From positions 70,860 to 134,859 of the forward strand of contig CAJUIW010000002.1 in the NCBI GenBank assembly GCA_910586895.1: DNA of 64,000 nucleotides. Reading direction: 5' to 3'. The DNA comes from an uncultured Muribaculaceae bacterium. Its GTDB lineage: Bacteria; Bacteroidota; Bacteroidia; Bacteroidales; Muribaculaceae. The notes beneath the pieces were generated by a model. The model saw only the letters and a program-made list of their open reading frames with translations, searched no databases and was not told where the DNA came from. The position numbers and the translations under genes were made by a program. This document shows, in pieces, positions 32,969 through 40,537 of the stretch (position 1 is the first letter of the stretch; every line of letters begins with the position of its first letter).

Positions 32969-33768
32969 TTGATATATTTCAGTACATATTTTTCCGTAAC
33001 GCCCTTGCCGGTATCTGCATAATCAGCCTGGCATCGGCGATGATAGGCACATACATAGTGAGCCGTAGGCTTGTGGCTCTGAGCGGAGGTGTGACGCACG
33101 CCTGCTTCGGAGGACTCGGACTCGGTTACTTCCTGGGCATAAATCCGCTGGTGGCTGCCTCGGTGTTTGCTATCGGAGCCTCGGCCGGGGTGGAGTGGAT
33201 GTCGTCGCGCCACCGGATCCGTGAGGATTCGGCCATAGCTGTAGTGTGGGCGCTCGGCATGGCCATAGGCATCATGTTTGTGTTCCTTACACCCGGATAT
33301 GTACCTGAACTGAACAGCTTCCTGTTTGGCAACCTGCTTACTATCAGCGGGTCCGACCTTATGGCGTTTGGTATCTACACGGTAGTGCTGATGCTGTTTT
33401 TCGCCTTGTTCTACCGCCGTATCGTGGTATGTGCATTCGACCCCGATTTCGCACGTGTGAGCCGGCTTCCAGTAAGGTTTATCAATTACAGCATGACAGT
33501 GCTTGTAGCCGTTTGTATTGTGCTTACCATCCGTCTGGTAGGAGTGATGCTGCTCATGTCAATGCTCGCTCTGCCGCAGCTTATTGCTGAGATCTATTTC
33601 CGCAAGTTCGGTGCCATCATGGTAATGTCGGCCATCGTATCGGTGTTTGCCTCGGTAGCCGGACTGATGACGGCTGCTGTCGTAGATGTGCCCGGATCAG
33701 CCATAATAGTGCTGATACTTGTGGTGGTGTATCTGCTGCTTCGTATAATCAAAGCCTTCACGCGATGA
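32965..33768 (+). CDS. Metal ABC transporter permease (ABC-3, ZnuB/MntB-like)
   Basis: A 267-residue membrane protein with about eight segments and the ABC-3 landmarks LSGGVTHACFGGLGLGYF near 32 and GVMLLMSMLALPQLIAE near 192. Members import Zn2+, Mn2+ or Fe2+ together with an ATPase and a binding lipoprotein. Neither partner is in this operon, so they must be elsewhere. Start overlaps the previous stop (ATGA), and its stop overlaps porW (ATGA). Confidence 0.9.
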   Translation: MIDIFQYIFFRNALAGICIISLASAMIGTYIVSRRLVALSGGVTHACFGGLGLGYFLGINPLVAASVFAIGASAGVEWMSSRHRIREDSAIAVVWALGMAIGIMFVFLTPGYVPELNSFLFGNLLTISGSDLMAFGIYTVVLMLFFALFYRRIVVCAFDPDFARVSRLPVRFINYSMTVLVAVCIVLTIRLVGVMLLMSMLALPQLIAEIYFRKFGAIMVMSAIVSVFASVAGLMTAAVVDVPGSAIIVLILVVVYLLLRIIKAFTR

Positions 33769-36700
33769 AACGGATAGTGTATGCGGCGCTGATTATGGCG
33801 GGTGTCTTTCTGTTGCAGTCATGCAGCCTGAAGAAGAACACCGCGGCCTCACGCCGGTATACCGAATTCATAACCCGCTATAATATCCACTTCAACGGGC
33901 ATGAACATTATGTGCAGACTCTCAAGTCAATGGAGCAGAACTATGAAGATGACTACAGTCAGATTCTGTACATTCACCCCGCGGCGGCAAAGGCCAATGA
34001 GCGGGCACCGCAGCCTACGGGCGATTTTACACGTTCGATAGAGAAAGCACAAAAAGCGATTCAGCTCCGCTCCATCAAGAAGCGCCCGGCACGTAAGGCC
34101 GGAAAGGGTAATGATCCGGCCTACAAGGCATGGCTGAAGCGTGAGGAGTATAATCCGTTCCTGCACAATGACTGGCTTATGATGGGGCGTAGCCAGTACA
34201 TGAATGGCGATTTCCTTGGGGCGGCATCAACGTTCTTCTACATAAGCAAGCACTTCGGCTGGCTTCCTACCACTGTGACGGAGGCAAAGCTGTGGCAGGC
34301 ACTGAGCTATTGTGCCGTCGATTGGCTTTTTGAGGCGGAGAGTGTGCTCGAACGGATAAAAGATAAGGAACTTACCGACGACAACCTGAAGCGGCTCTAT
34401 GCCATGGCCTATGCCGACCTGTATGTGCGGAGCCGCAAATGGGACAAGGCTATCCCGATGCTTGACGAGGCTGCGCGGTTGAGCAAAGGCGTTCAGCGCA
34501 ATCGCCTCTATTTCCTGCTGGGGCAGGCCTACCAGTCGAGCGGCGACAAGCGGATGGCCTACGAGGCATTTAAGAAAGCCGGCTCCGGCGGAGTGTCATA
34601 TCGCGCCAAGTTCAATGCGCGCATAAAGCAGAGCGAGGTGTTTGACGGTGCCGACATTGAACCCGAGGTCAAGGCTCTGCGCGGTATGCTGAAATATGGG
34701 CGCAATGCCGACTATCTTGACCAGATCTACTATGCCATAGGCAATCTCTATCTGTCGCGTGCCGACACTACCGAGGCCATGCAGAATTATCGTATGGCCG
34801 TTAAAGAATCCAAGCGCTCCGGTATTGACAAGGCTCTTGCGCAGATGACTCTGGGCGGACTATATTTCTCCCGCGGGGAGTATGATCTGGCTCAGCCATG
34901 CTATTCCGAGGCTATGCCCCTGATTCCTGAGACATATCCTGACTATGCCAATCTGCGCCGCCGCAGTGATGTGCTTGACGAGCTTGCCGTCTACTCGCAG
35001 AACGTCACCCTTCAGGACTCACTGCTGAAGTTGTCGTATCTCACTCCCGAACAACAGCAGGAGGTGGCCGCACGTCTGGTGGCCGAGCTTAAGGAGCGGG
35101 AACGCAAAGAGGCGGAGGATGCCCGGAGGGAGGAGTATCTTGCCAATCAGGCGGCGCAAGGCAACGGACTGCAGCTTAATCCAGGCTCCACATCGGCTCC
35201 TTCGACCTTTGCAATGAACAGCGACAATTCATGGTACTTCTACAATACCGCCACCCGCAATGCCGGCCGCACTGACTTCCAGAAGCGCTGGGGTAGCCGC
35301 AGGCTTGAGGATGACTGGCGCCGCAGGAATAAAAATAGTTTCAGCCTGAGCGAATTTGAGCAGACTGATGATGACATGGCCGATGCTGAACAGGTCGAGG
35401 AGGGCGCTGCGGAAGAAAAGGATCGTGAGACGGTGGCACATGAAGCTGACCCGCACTATCCGGAATATTATCTGAAGCAGATTCCCTCGGACGATGCCGA
35501 GCGGGCGGTGGCGAATGATGTGATTCAGGACGGCCTGTACAATATGGGTATCATTCTGAAGGATAAGCTCCGTGATTATGCAGCGGCTGAGCGTGAGTTC
35601 AATACTCTGCTGTCGCGCTATCCTGACAATGTCTACCGCCTGGATGTGTACCACAATATGTATCTGATGAACCTTATACGCGACGACCGTGCGGAGGCGG
35701 AGCGTTACCGTCAGCTTATATTGGCTGACTTCCCTGAATCGAAGTATGGTGAGGCCCTGCGCGACCCGGCACATGCCGAAAAGCTGATAGCCATGGATTC
35801 GATACAGGCTGCTGCCTACGACCGTGCGTATGCCGCTTATATGAACAATGACAATTCTGCCGTGCATAGGATAACGTCGGATATGCGGCGCGATTATCCG
35901 CTGGGACGCATAATCCCGAAATTCATGTTCCTTGACGCGCTTTCGTACGTTACTGAACGCAATCCGGAGAAGTTCGGGCAGGTGCTTCAGGAGCTGCTTG
36001 AACGTTATCCTGATACTGACGTCAGCCCCTTGGCCTCGGAGTATCTCCGACAGCTGCGGCAAGGGCGCAAGCTCAACAGCAGCGGCGGGAATCTGCGCGG
36101 CATGGTATGGAGCACACGTCTGGCCTCCGACAGCGCTTCAGTGAGTCTGGCGGACGCTCCGGCAGAGTTTGACTTCACGGATAAGAATGCCCCGCATCTG
36201 CTTGTCATGCTTTATCCGGTTGACAAGGTTGACCAGAAGCTGCTTCTGTTCGATGTGGCGCGCTTCAACTTCAATTCATTCACCGTGCGTGACTTTGACC
36301 TTGAGCAGATGAACTTCGGCAATCTCGGATTGTTGATTGTAAGCGGATTCCATTCAGAGGCCGATGTCAACCGTTACCGCTCCATGATAGAGAAGAACGG
36401 CGTCATGACGCTGCCGTCCGATGTTATTCCGGTGGTGATATCAAAAGCTAATTTCGATATCCTGCTCAGTCAGGGACGCAGTTTCGAGGAATATTTCGAT
36501 GCCGTGGGCGATGACCGTCTGCGCCGTACACATACCGAGGTCCTTCCGGAAGAGGAATTCCCGCCGGCCGAAGAGATGTATCCGCCGGCCACCGACGAGG
36601 CTCCCGCCGTAGAGGATTCGATGGATGTGGAGCTGGATGATGTGCTGAAGGATGAATTGCAGGCGGAGCCTGAGCCCGAAGTGCAACCGCAGCGTAAGGA

Positions 36701-36836
36701 GCAGCCGAAGAAACCGGATGTGCCTCCTCCGGCACCCAAGAAGCCTGTGGCCCCACCTGCCGTGCCGAAAAAGCAGACGCCTGATGAACCGGAGATTCCC
36801 GAGGGTTCCGAGGGTGATGACCCGCTTCTTGACTGA
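33765..36836 (+). CDS. porW: PorW/SprE-type TPR lipoprotein of type IX secretion
   Basis: A 1023-residue lipoprotein. Signal peptide and lipobox (FLLQSC), then KKNTAASRRYTEFITRYNIHFNG, the N-terminal hallmark of PorW/SprE as I know it. Many TPR-like helical pairs follow to about residue 780. The C-terminal 120 residues are rich in Glu and Pro (EVQPQRKEQPKKPDVPPPAP), a disordered tail. PorW links the T9SS core complex to the outer-membrane translocon. ATGA-coupled to the metal permease gene and 18 nt before porX. Confidence 0.88.
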   Translation: MKRIVYAALIMAGVFLLQSCSLKKNTAASRRYTEFITRYNIHFNGHEHYVQTLKSMEQNYEDDYSQILYIHPAAAKANERAPQPTGDFTRSIEKAQKAIQLRSIKKRPARKAGKGNDPAYKAWLKREEYNPFLHNDWLMMGRSQYMNGDFLGAASTFFYISKHFGWLPTTVTEAKLWQALSYCAVDWLFEAESVLERIKDKELTDDNLKRLYAMAYADLYVRSRKWDKAIPMLDEAARLSKGVQRNRLYFLLGQAYQSSGDKRMAYEAFKKAGSGGVSYRAKFNARIKQSEVFDGADIEPEVKALRGMLKYGRNADYLDQIYYAIGNLYLSRADTTEAMQNYRMAVKESKRSGIDKALAQMTLGGLYFSRGEYDLAQPCYSEAMPLIPETYPDYANLRRRSDVLDELAVYSQNVTLQDSLLKLSYLTPEQQQEVAARLVAELKERERKEAEDARREEYLANQAAQGNGLQLNPGSTSAPSTFAMNSDNSWYFYNTATRNAGRTDFQKRWGSRRLEDDWRRRNKNSFSLSEFEQTDDDMADAEQVEEGAAEEKDRETVAHEADPHYPEYYLKQIPSDDAERAVANDVIQDGLYNMGIILKDKLRDYAAAEREFNTLLSRYPDNVYRLDVYHNMYLMNLIRDDRAEAERYRQLILADFPESKYGEALRDPAHAEKLIAMDSIQAAAYDRAYAAYMNNDNSAVHRITSDMRRDYPLGRIIPKFMFLDALSYVTERNPEKFGQVLQELLERYPDTDVSPLASEYLRQLRQGRKLNSSGGNLRGMVWSTRLASDSASVSLADAPAEFDFTDKNAPHLLVMLYPVDKVDQKLLLFDVARFNFNSFTVRDFDLEQMNFGNLGLLIVSGFHSEADVNRYRSMIEKNGVMTLPSDVIPVVISKANFDILLSQGRSFEEYFDAVGDDRLRRTHTEVLPEEEFPPAEEMYPPATDEAPAVEDSMDVELDDVLKDELQAEPEPEVQPQRKEQPKKPDVPPPAPKKPVAPPAVPKKQTPDEPEIPEGSEGDDPLLD

Positions 36837-36854
36837 TAGAAAAACAATGCAGAT

Positions 36855-38399
36855 ATGAAGAACTCCATACTATGGGCTGATGATGAAATTGACCTTCTGA
36901 AGCCCCACATAATGTTCCTCAGGAACAAAGGCTATGATGTGGTGACCGTCAACAACGGCACCGATGCCCTCACGCTTGTGGGCGAACAGGATTTCGACCT
37001 TATAATCCTTGATGAGAATATGCCGGGTATCACCGGCCTTGAGACGCTTGCCCGTATCAAACTGATAGCTCCCCACATTCCGGTAATCATGATTACCAAG
37101 AGCGAGGAGGAGAACATCATGGATCAGGCTGTGGGCAGCAAAATAGCCGATTATCTTATCAAACCGGTGAATCCTAATCAGATACTTCTGTCAATTAAGA
37201 AGAATCTGCATTCCAATGAACTCGTATCGGAGCAGACTTCCACCGATTATCGTCAGGAGTTTGGACGGATATCGTCGGAAATAAATGACTCATATAGCTT
37301 CGCTGACTGGTGCGATCTTTATAAAAAACTTACACACTGGGAGATAGAGCTTGCCGAAGCGGCCGGCGATATGGCCGAGCTGCTTGATATGCAGAAAAAT
37401 GAAGCCAATACGGCGTTCGGTAAATTTATCCGTAAGAAATATGCCGGATGGATGGATCGTGAGGCCCCGGATCGTCCGCTGATGAGTCCTGACCTGTTCA
37501 AGGCAAAGGTGTTCCCGCATCTTGACCGGCAGGAGAAACTGTTCTTCATACTGATTGATAACTTCCGGCTTGACCAATGGCGTATGCTGCGTCCGCTGCT
37601 GGCTGACAGGTTTACATTCGATGAGGATCTGTATTGTTCTATTCTTCCCACCGCAACGCAGTATGCCCGCAACGCTATTTTTTCGGGGCTGATGCCGGTG
37701 GATATAGCCCGGATGTTTCCCGAACTATGGGTCGACGAGGACGAGGAGGAGGGAAAGAATCTCAATGAATCGCCACTTATCGAAACCCAGTTCAAGCGCT
37801 TCCGCCGCCAATGCCGGTTCTCCTACAATAAGGTCAATGACTCGGCCGCCGCGGAGAAGCTTCTGCGCGATTTCTCGCAGCTTGAGCAGAATGACCTGAA
37901 TGTGATAGTGTTCAACTTTATCGATATGCTGTCACATGCCCGTACGGAGAGCCGCATGATCCGCGAGCTTGCGGCCAATAATGCGGCCTACCGCTCTATT
38001 ACCGAATCATGGTTCCGTCATACGCCGGCCATTGACCTGTTCCGCCGTATTGCCGACAAGGGATACCGTATAATCCTTACCACGGACCATGGGACAATAC
38101 GTGTGGACAATCCGGTGCGTGTGGTGGGGGAGAAGAACACCAACACCAATCTGCGGTATAAACTTGGGCGTAATCTGGGCTATAATGCCCGTCAGGTATA
38201 TGAAATGAAGCGTCCGCAGGAATTCGGGCTGCCGTCGCCGCAGGTGTCCACGGCCTATATCTTCGCTACCGGACGTGACTTCTTCGCCTATCCTAATAAT
38301 TATAATTATTATGTACAATATTACACCGGGACATTCCAGCATGGAGGCATATCTATGGAGGAGATGCTTGTGCCGGTGGTAACTCTCAATCCGAAATGA
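36855..38399 (+). CDS. porX: PorX response regulator with PglZ phosphatase domain
   Basis: A 514-residue T9SS regulator. The receiver domain occupies residues 1-120: acidic pair in WADDEIDLL, phospho-acceptor Asp in LIILDENMPG near 54, Lys in YLIKPVN near 104. A helical linker leads to a PglZ/alkaline-phosphatase-like domain with IDNFRLDQWRML, the motif TATQYARNAIFSG holding the catalytic Thr, and LTTDHGTIRV. PorX with PorY controls T9SS genes and cleaves nucleotide signals in Porphyromonas. It is placed beside porW and overlaps tsaE by ATGA. Confidence 0.95.
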   Translation: MKNSILWADDEIDLLKPHIMFLRNKGYDVVTVNNGTDALTLVGEQDFDLIILDENMPGITGLETLARIKLIAPHIPVIMITKSEEENIMDQAVGSKIADYLIKPVNPNQILLSIKKNLHSNELVSEQTSTDYRQEFGRISSEINDSYSFADWCDLYKKLTHWEIELAEAAGDMAELLDMQKNEANTAFGKFIRKKYAGWMDREAPDRPLMSPDLFKAKVFPHLDRQEKLFFILIDNFRLDQWRMLRPLLADRFTFDEDLYCSILPTATQYARNAIFSGLMPVDIARMFPELWVDEDEEEGKNLNESPLIETQFKRFRRQCRFSYNKVNDSAAAEKLLRDFSQLEQNDLNVIVFNFIDMLSHARTESRMIRELAANNAAYRSITESWFRHTPAIDLFRRIADKGYRIILTTDHGTIRVDNPVRVVGEKNTNTNLRYKLGRNLGYNARQVYEMKRPQEFGLPSPQVSTAYIFATGRDFFAYPNNYNYYVQYYTGTFQHGGISMEEMLVPVVTLNPK

Positions 38400-38833
38400 C
38401 TGACCGTATAGATATTGATGTGGCCGGACTGGAGGCTCTTCCCGCGGCTGCCCGACAGATAGTGGACTTCCTCGGAAGTGATGTGCGTGTAGTAGCCTTT
38501 CATGGCGAAATGGGCGCGGGAAAAACCACTCTTATCCGTGAGATATGCCGCGAGTGTGGCGTAGATGTGTCAGAGGCCAATTCACCCTCATTCTCGATTA
38601 TCAACGAGTATGCCTCGGCCGACGGACCTCTGTATCATTTTGACCTGTATCGCCTTAATTCGCCTGAAGAGGGACTTGATATAGGTGTGGAGGATATTCT
38701 CTACTCCGGTTCGCTCTGTCTGCTTGAATGGCCTGAAATGATAGGTCCGCTTGTGCCTGACGATGCCGCGCATCTGTATATATCCGAGACTCCTGACGGG
38801 GTGAGGCATATAGCTCTGGAGGTCGACAGATGA
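38396..38833 (+). CDS. tsaE: TsaE, ATPase of tRNA t6A synthesis
   Basis: A 145-residue P-loop protein. Walker A is GEMGAGKTTLIREIC at about 40-54 and NSPSFSIINEY, LYHFDLYRL follow, the TsaE pattern. It works with TsaB and TsaD to add threonylcarbamoyl at A37 of ANN-reading tRNAs, including the tRNA-Lys and tRNA-Asn encoded in this window. Overlaps porX upstream and the Imm17-like gene downstream by ATGA. Confidence 0.93.
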   Translation: MTDRIDIDVAGLEALPAAARQIVDFLGSDVRVVAFHGEMGAGKTTLIREICRECGVDVSEANSPSFSIINEYASADGPLYHFDLYRLNSPEEGLDIGVEDILYSGSLCLLEWPEMIGPLVPDDAAHLYISETPDGVRHIALEVDR

Positions 38834-39051
38834 GTCTGCGTGCCGCCACTCTGATTCTGATAGGACTTCTTGCATTGGCGGGAGGCCTGTGTCTGTATGT
38901 ATCGATACGGGGGTCGGAGTGGTTCTTCCGGTCAGCGAGTGTGCGTGCGCTCACATCAAGGCTTGAGCGCCGGAGCGCACGGCTTATTTATGCTGCCATA
39001 GGTATCTGTATCCTCTGTATGGTAGGGCGGATGATAGCTGACCTCTATTAA
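38830..39051 (+). CDS. Small two-segment membrane protein, Imm17-like
   Basis: A 73-residue protein with two hydrophobic segments (LILIGLLALAGGLCLYVSI and LIYAAIGICILCMVGRMIA) and a basic linker beginning with SEWFFRSASVRAL. The layout matches small proteins annotated as immunity protein 17 in Bacteroidetes (from memory). No toxin gene is beside it, so the immunity label may be only a fold match. Last gene of the operon; its stop overlaps the xerD stop on the other strand. Confidence 0.65.
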   Translation: MSLRAATLILIGLLALAGGLCLYVSIRGSEWFFRSASVRALTSRLERRSARLIYAAIGICILCMVGRMIADLY

Positions 39052-39983
39052 GCCGTCCCTTGGTGGCTGTTGCGGGGATGATGCGCTATTATCTCTTCGC
39101 GCAGACGTGAGCGGTCGATGTGGATATAGATTTCTGTGGTGGTGATGCTCTCATGGCCCAGCATCTGTTGTATGGCCCTGAGATTGGCTCCTCCTTCAAG
39201 CAGATGTGTGGCGAAAGAGTGGCGCAGGGTGTGAGGTGATATATTCTTCGTTACGCCCGCTTCCGAGGCCAGGCGCTTGATGATATAGAATATCATGACC
39301 CGGGTAAGGGGATGGCCGCACCGGTTGAGAAACAGAATATCGCGTCCGTCCGTCTTTATTTTGAGTCGTTCACGTTCGGGCAGATATGCACGTATCTCAT
39401 TTACGGCGGCATCTGACATGGGGACTATACGCTCCTTGTCGCCTTTGCCGTGCACCAGCAGGTAACGCTCGTCAAGAAATGTCCGGCTTATGCGCAGTTC
39501 GGTCAACTCCGACACACGCAGTCCGCATCCGTAGAGTGTCTCCATTATGGCGCGGTTGCGTTGGTATTCGGCTGATTTCGGGTCAATAGCCTCTATCATG
39601 GCATCAATCTCCGCCACGCTAAGCACATCGGGTAGTTTCCGAGTGGTCCGCGGTCCCTCAAGCAGCAGCGAGGGATTTGATTCAACATATTTTTCTGCCA
39701 TCAGGAAGCGGAAAAACGCTTTTATGCCTGATATGATTCTGGCCTGTGAACGCGATGAAATGCCAAGGTCATGAAGCCCGGCAGCAAACGCTGTGAGCGA
39801 ATCCAGACTTATCAATCCGGGGTGAAACCGTGAATGCTCTGTTGTGATGAAATCCACAAGTTTAGCTGCATCGTCATGATATGCCGTGCGGGTATTGGCC
39901 GACAAACCCCGTTCGAGCTGCAGATATGCGTCAAATTCGGCCAGGATACGTACCGGTGATATCTCCGAACTGGATTCAATCAT
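39048..39983 (-). CDS. xerD: Tyrosine recombinase XerD
   Basis: A 311-residue site-specific recombinase. Residues about 12-95 are the SAM-like N-terminal domain (FDAYLQLERGLSANTRTAY). The catalytic residues are visible in YGCGLRVSELTEL (Arg), HTLRHSFATHLLEGG (His and Arg), MLGHESITTTEIYIH (His and the Tyr nucleophile). Start at 39983 is chosen over a longer open frame that only reads the complement of the neighbouring gene. It resembles the chromosome-dimer resolvase rather than an integrase, and no att site is visible. Confidence 0.92.
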   Translation of the reverse strand: MIESSSEISPVRILAEFDAYLQLERGLSANTRTAYHDDAAKLVDFITTEHSRFHPGLISLDSLTAFAAGLHDLGISSRSQARIISGIKAFFRFLMAEKYVESNPSLLLEGPRTTRKLPDVLSVAEIDAMIEAIDPKSAEYQRNRAIMETLYGCGLRVSELTELRISRTFLDERYLLVHGKGDKERIVPMSDAAVNEIRAYLPERERLKIKTDGRDILFLNRCGHPLTRVMIFYIIKRLASEAGVTKNISPHTLRHSFATHLLEGGANLRAIQQMLGHESITTTEIYIHIDRSRLREEIIAHHPRNSHQGTA

Positions 39984-40537
39984 ATTATTATATCGAAGTG
40001 CTGGCGCGGCAGATAGCTGAAGCCGGCTACAATGGCTGTACGCCGTCCTGCAAAACTCATGCCGCGGGTCATTCCTGCAGTGACCCGGGCAAGTGTATTG
40101 CTTATGCGGGGTACATTGACAAGGACCACCACTCCGCCGGCGGAAACAGTACGTCTGAGCTGTGCCATCTCCTCGGATGTGAGCTCCGTGGCGCAGTCGG
40201 CCACAGCCATCTGCGGAACAGAGTCGCAATCCGTGGCTACGCACTCGGTGTCATGCCGGGTGAGCGACAGTACCTGCTTCAGGATCACAGCGTCCTTGCC
40301 ATATACTGAAAAGCGGGTGACGTCAAACCGGCATGCTATCCGGAAAACCAGTTTCAGGTCCGATTCCCGGCACTCTGATTTATGTGCCAGTTCCTCTATA
40401 GCGGTATAGGCATAGTAGGAGTTGCGGCACCGTATGGTGTCACGGATAAAGCTGTAGGCAAACGGAGAGTGGACTCCGAAGCCTTTTGACCGGGCCAGCC
40501 GGCGGGGTGTTTTAATCAGACGTCTTAGCCGGCTCAT
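39980..40537 (-). CDS. Conserved hypothetical, possibly SAM-methyltransferase-like
   Basis: A 185-residue protein whose start at 40537 lies inside the end of the YfhO-type gene (26-nt overlap). Near the N-terminus is RSKGFGVHSPFAYSFIRDTI, a motif I have seen in Bacteroidetes hypotheticals related to O-methyltransferases. The middle has a Rossmann-like alternation (FSVYGKDAVILKQV, ECVATDC, GGVVVLVNVPRI), but no clear SAM-binding GxGxG is seen. Function unknown. Coupled to xerD by ATGA. Confidence 0.6.
   Translation of the reverse strand: MSRLRRLIKTPRRLARSKGFGVHSPFAYSFIRDTIRCRNSYYAYTAIEELAHKSECRESDLKLVFRIACRFDVTRFSVYGKDAVILKQVLSLTRHDTECVATDCDSVPQMAVADCATELTSEEMAQLRRTVSAGGVVVLVNVPRISNTLARVTAGMTRGMSFAGRRTAIVAGFSYLPRQHFDIII

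Noticed and set aside
35229..36062. 277-codon open frame on the minus strand
   Set aside because: Opposite porW, which is in frame with its neighbours and has TPR motifs. The antisense product has no domain.
36470..36928. Gly/Ser-rich minus-strand open frame
   Set aside because: It is the complement of the Glu/Pro-rich porW tail and the beginning of porX; composition alone explains it.
39048..39983. XerD considered as an element integrase
   Set aside because: Length and motifs fit the chromosomal Xer recombinases, it sits between core genes, and no att repeats were visible.
39984..40244. 87-codon N-terminal extension of XerD
   Set aside because: It is a second frame of the neighbouring coding sequence and has no resemblance to recombinases.
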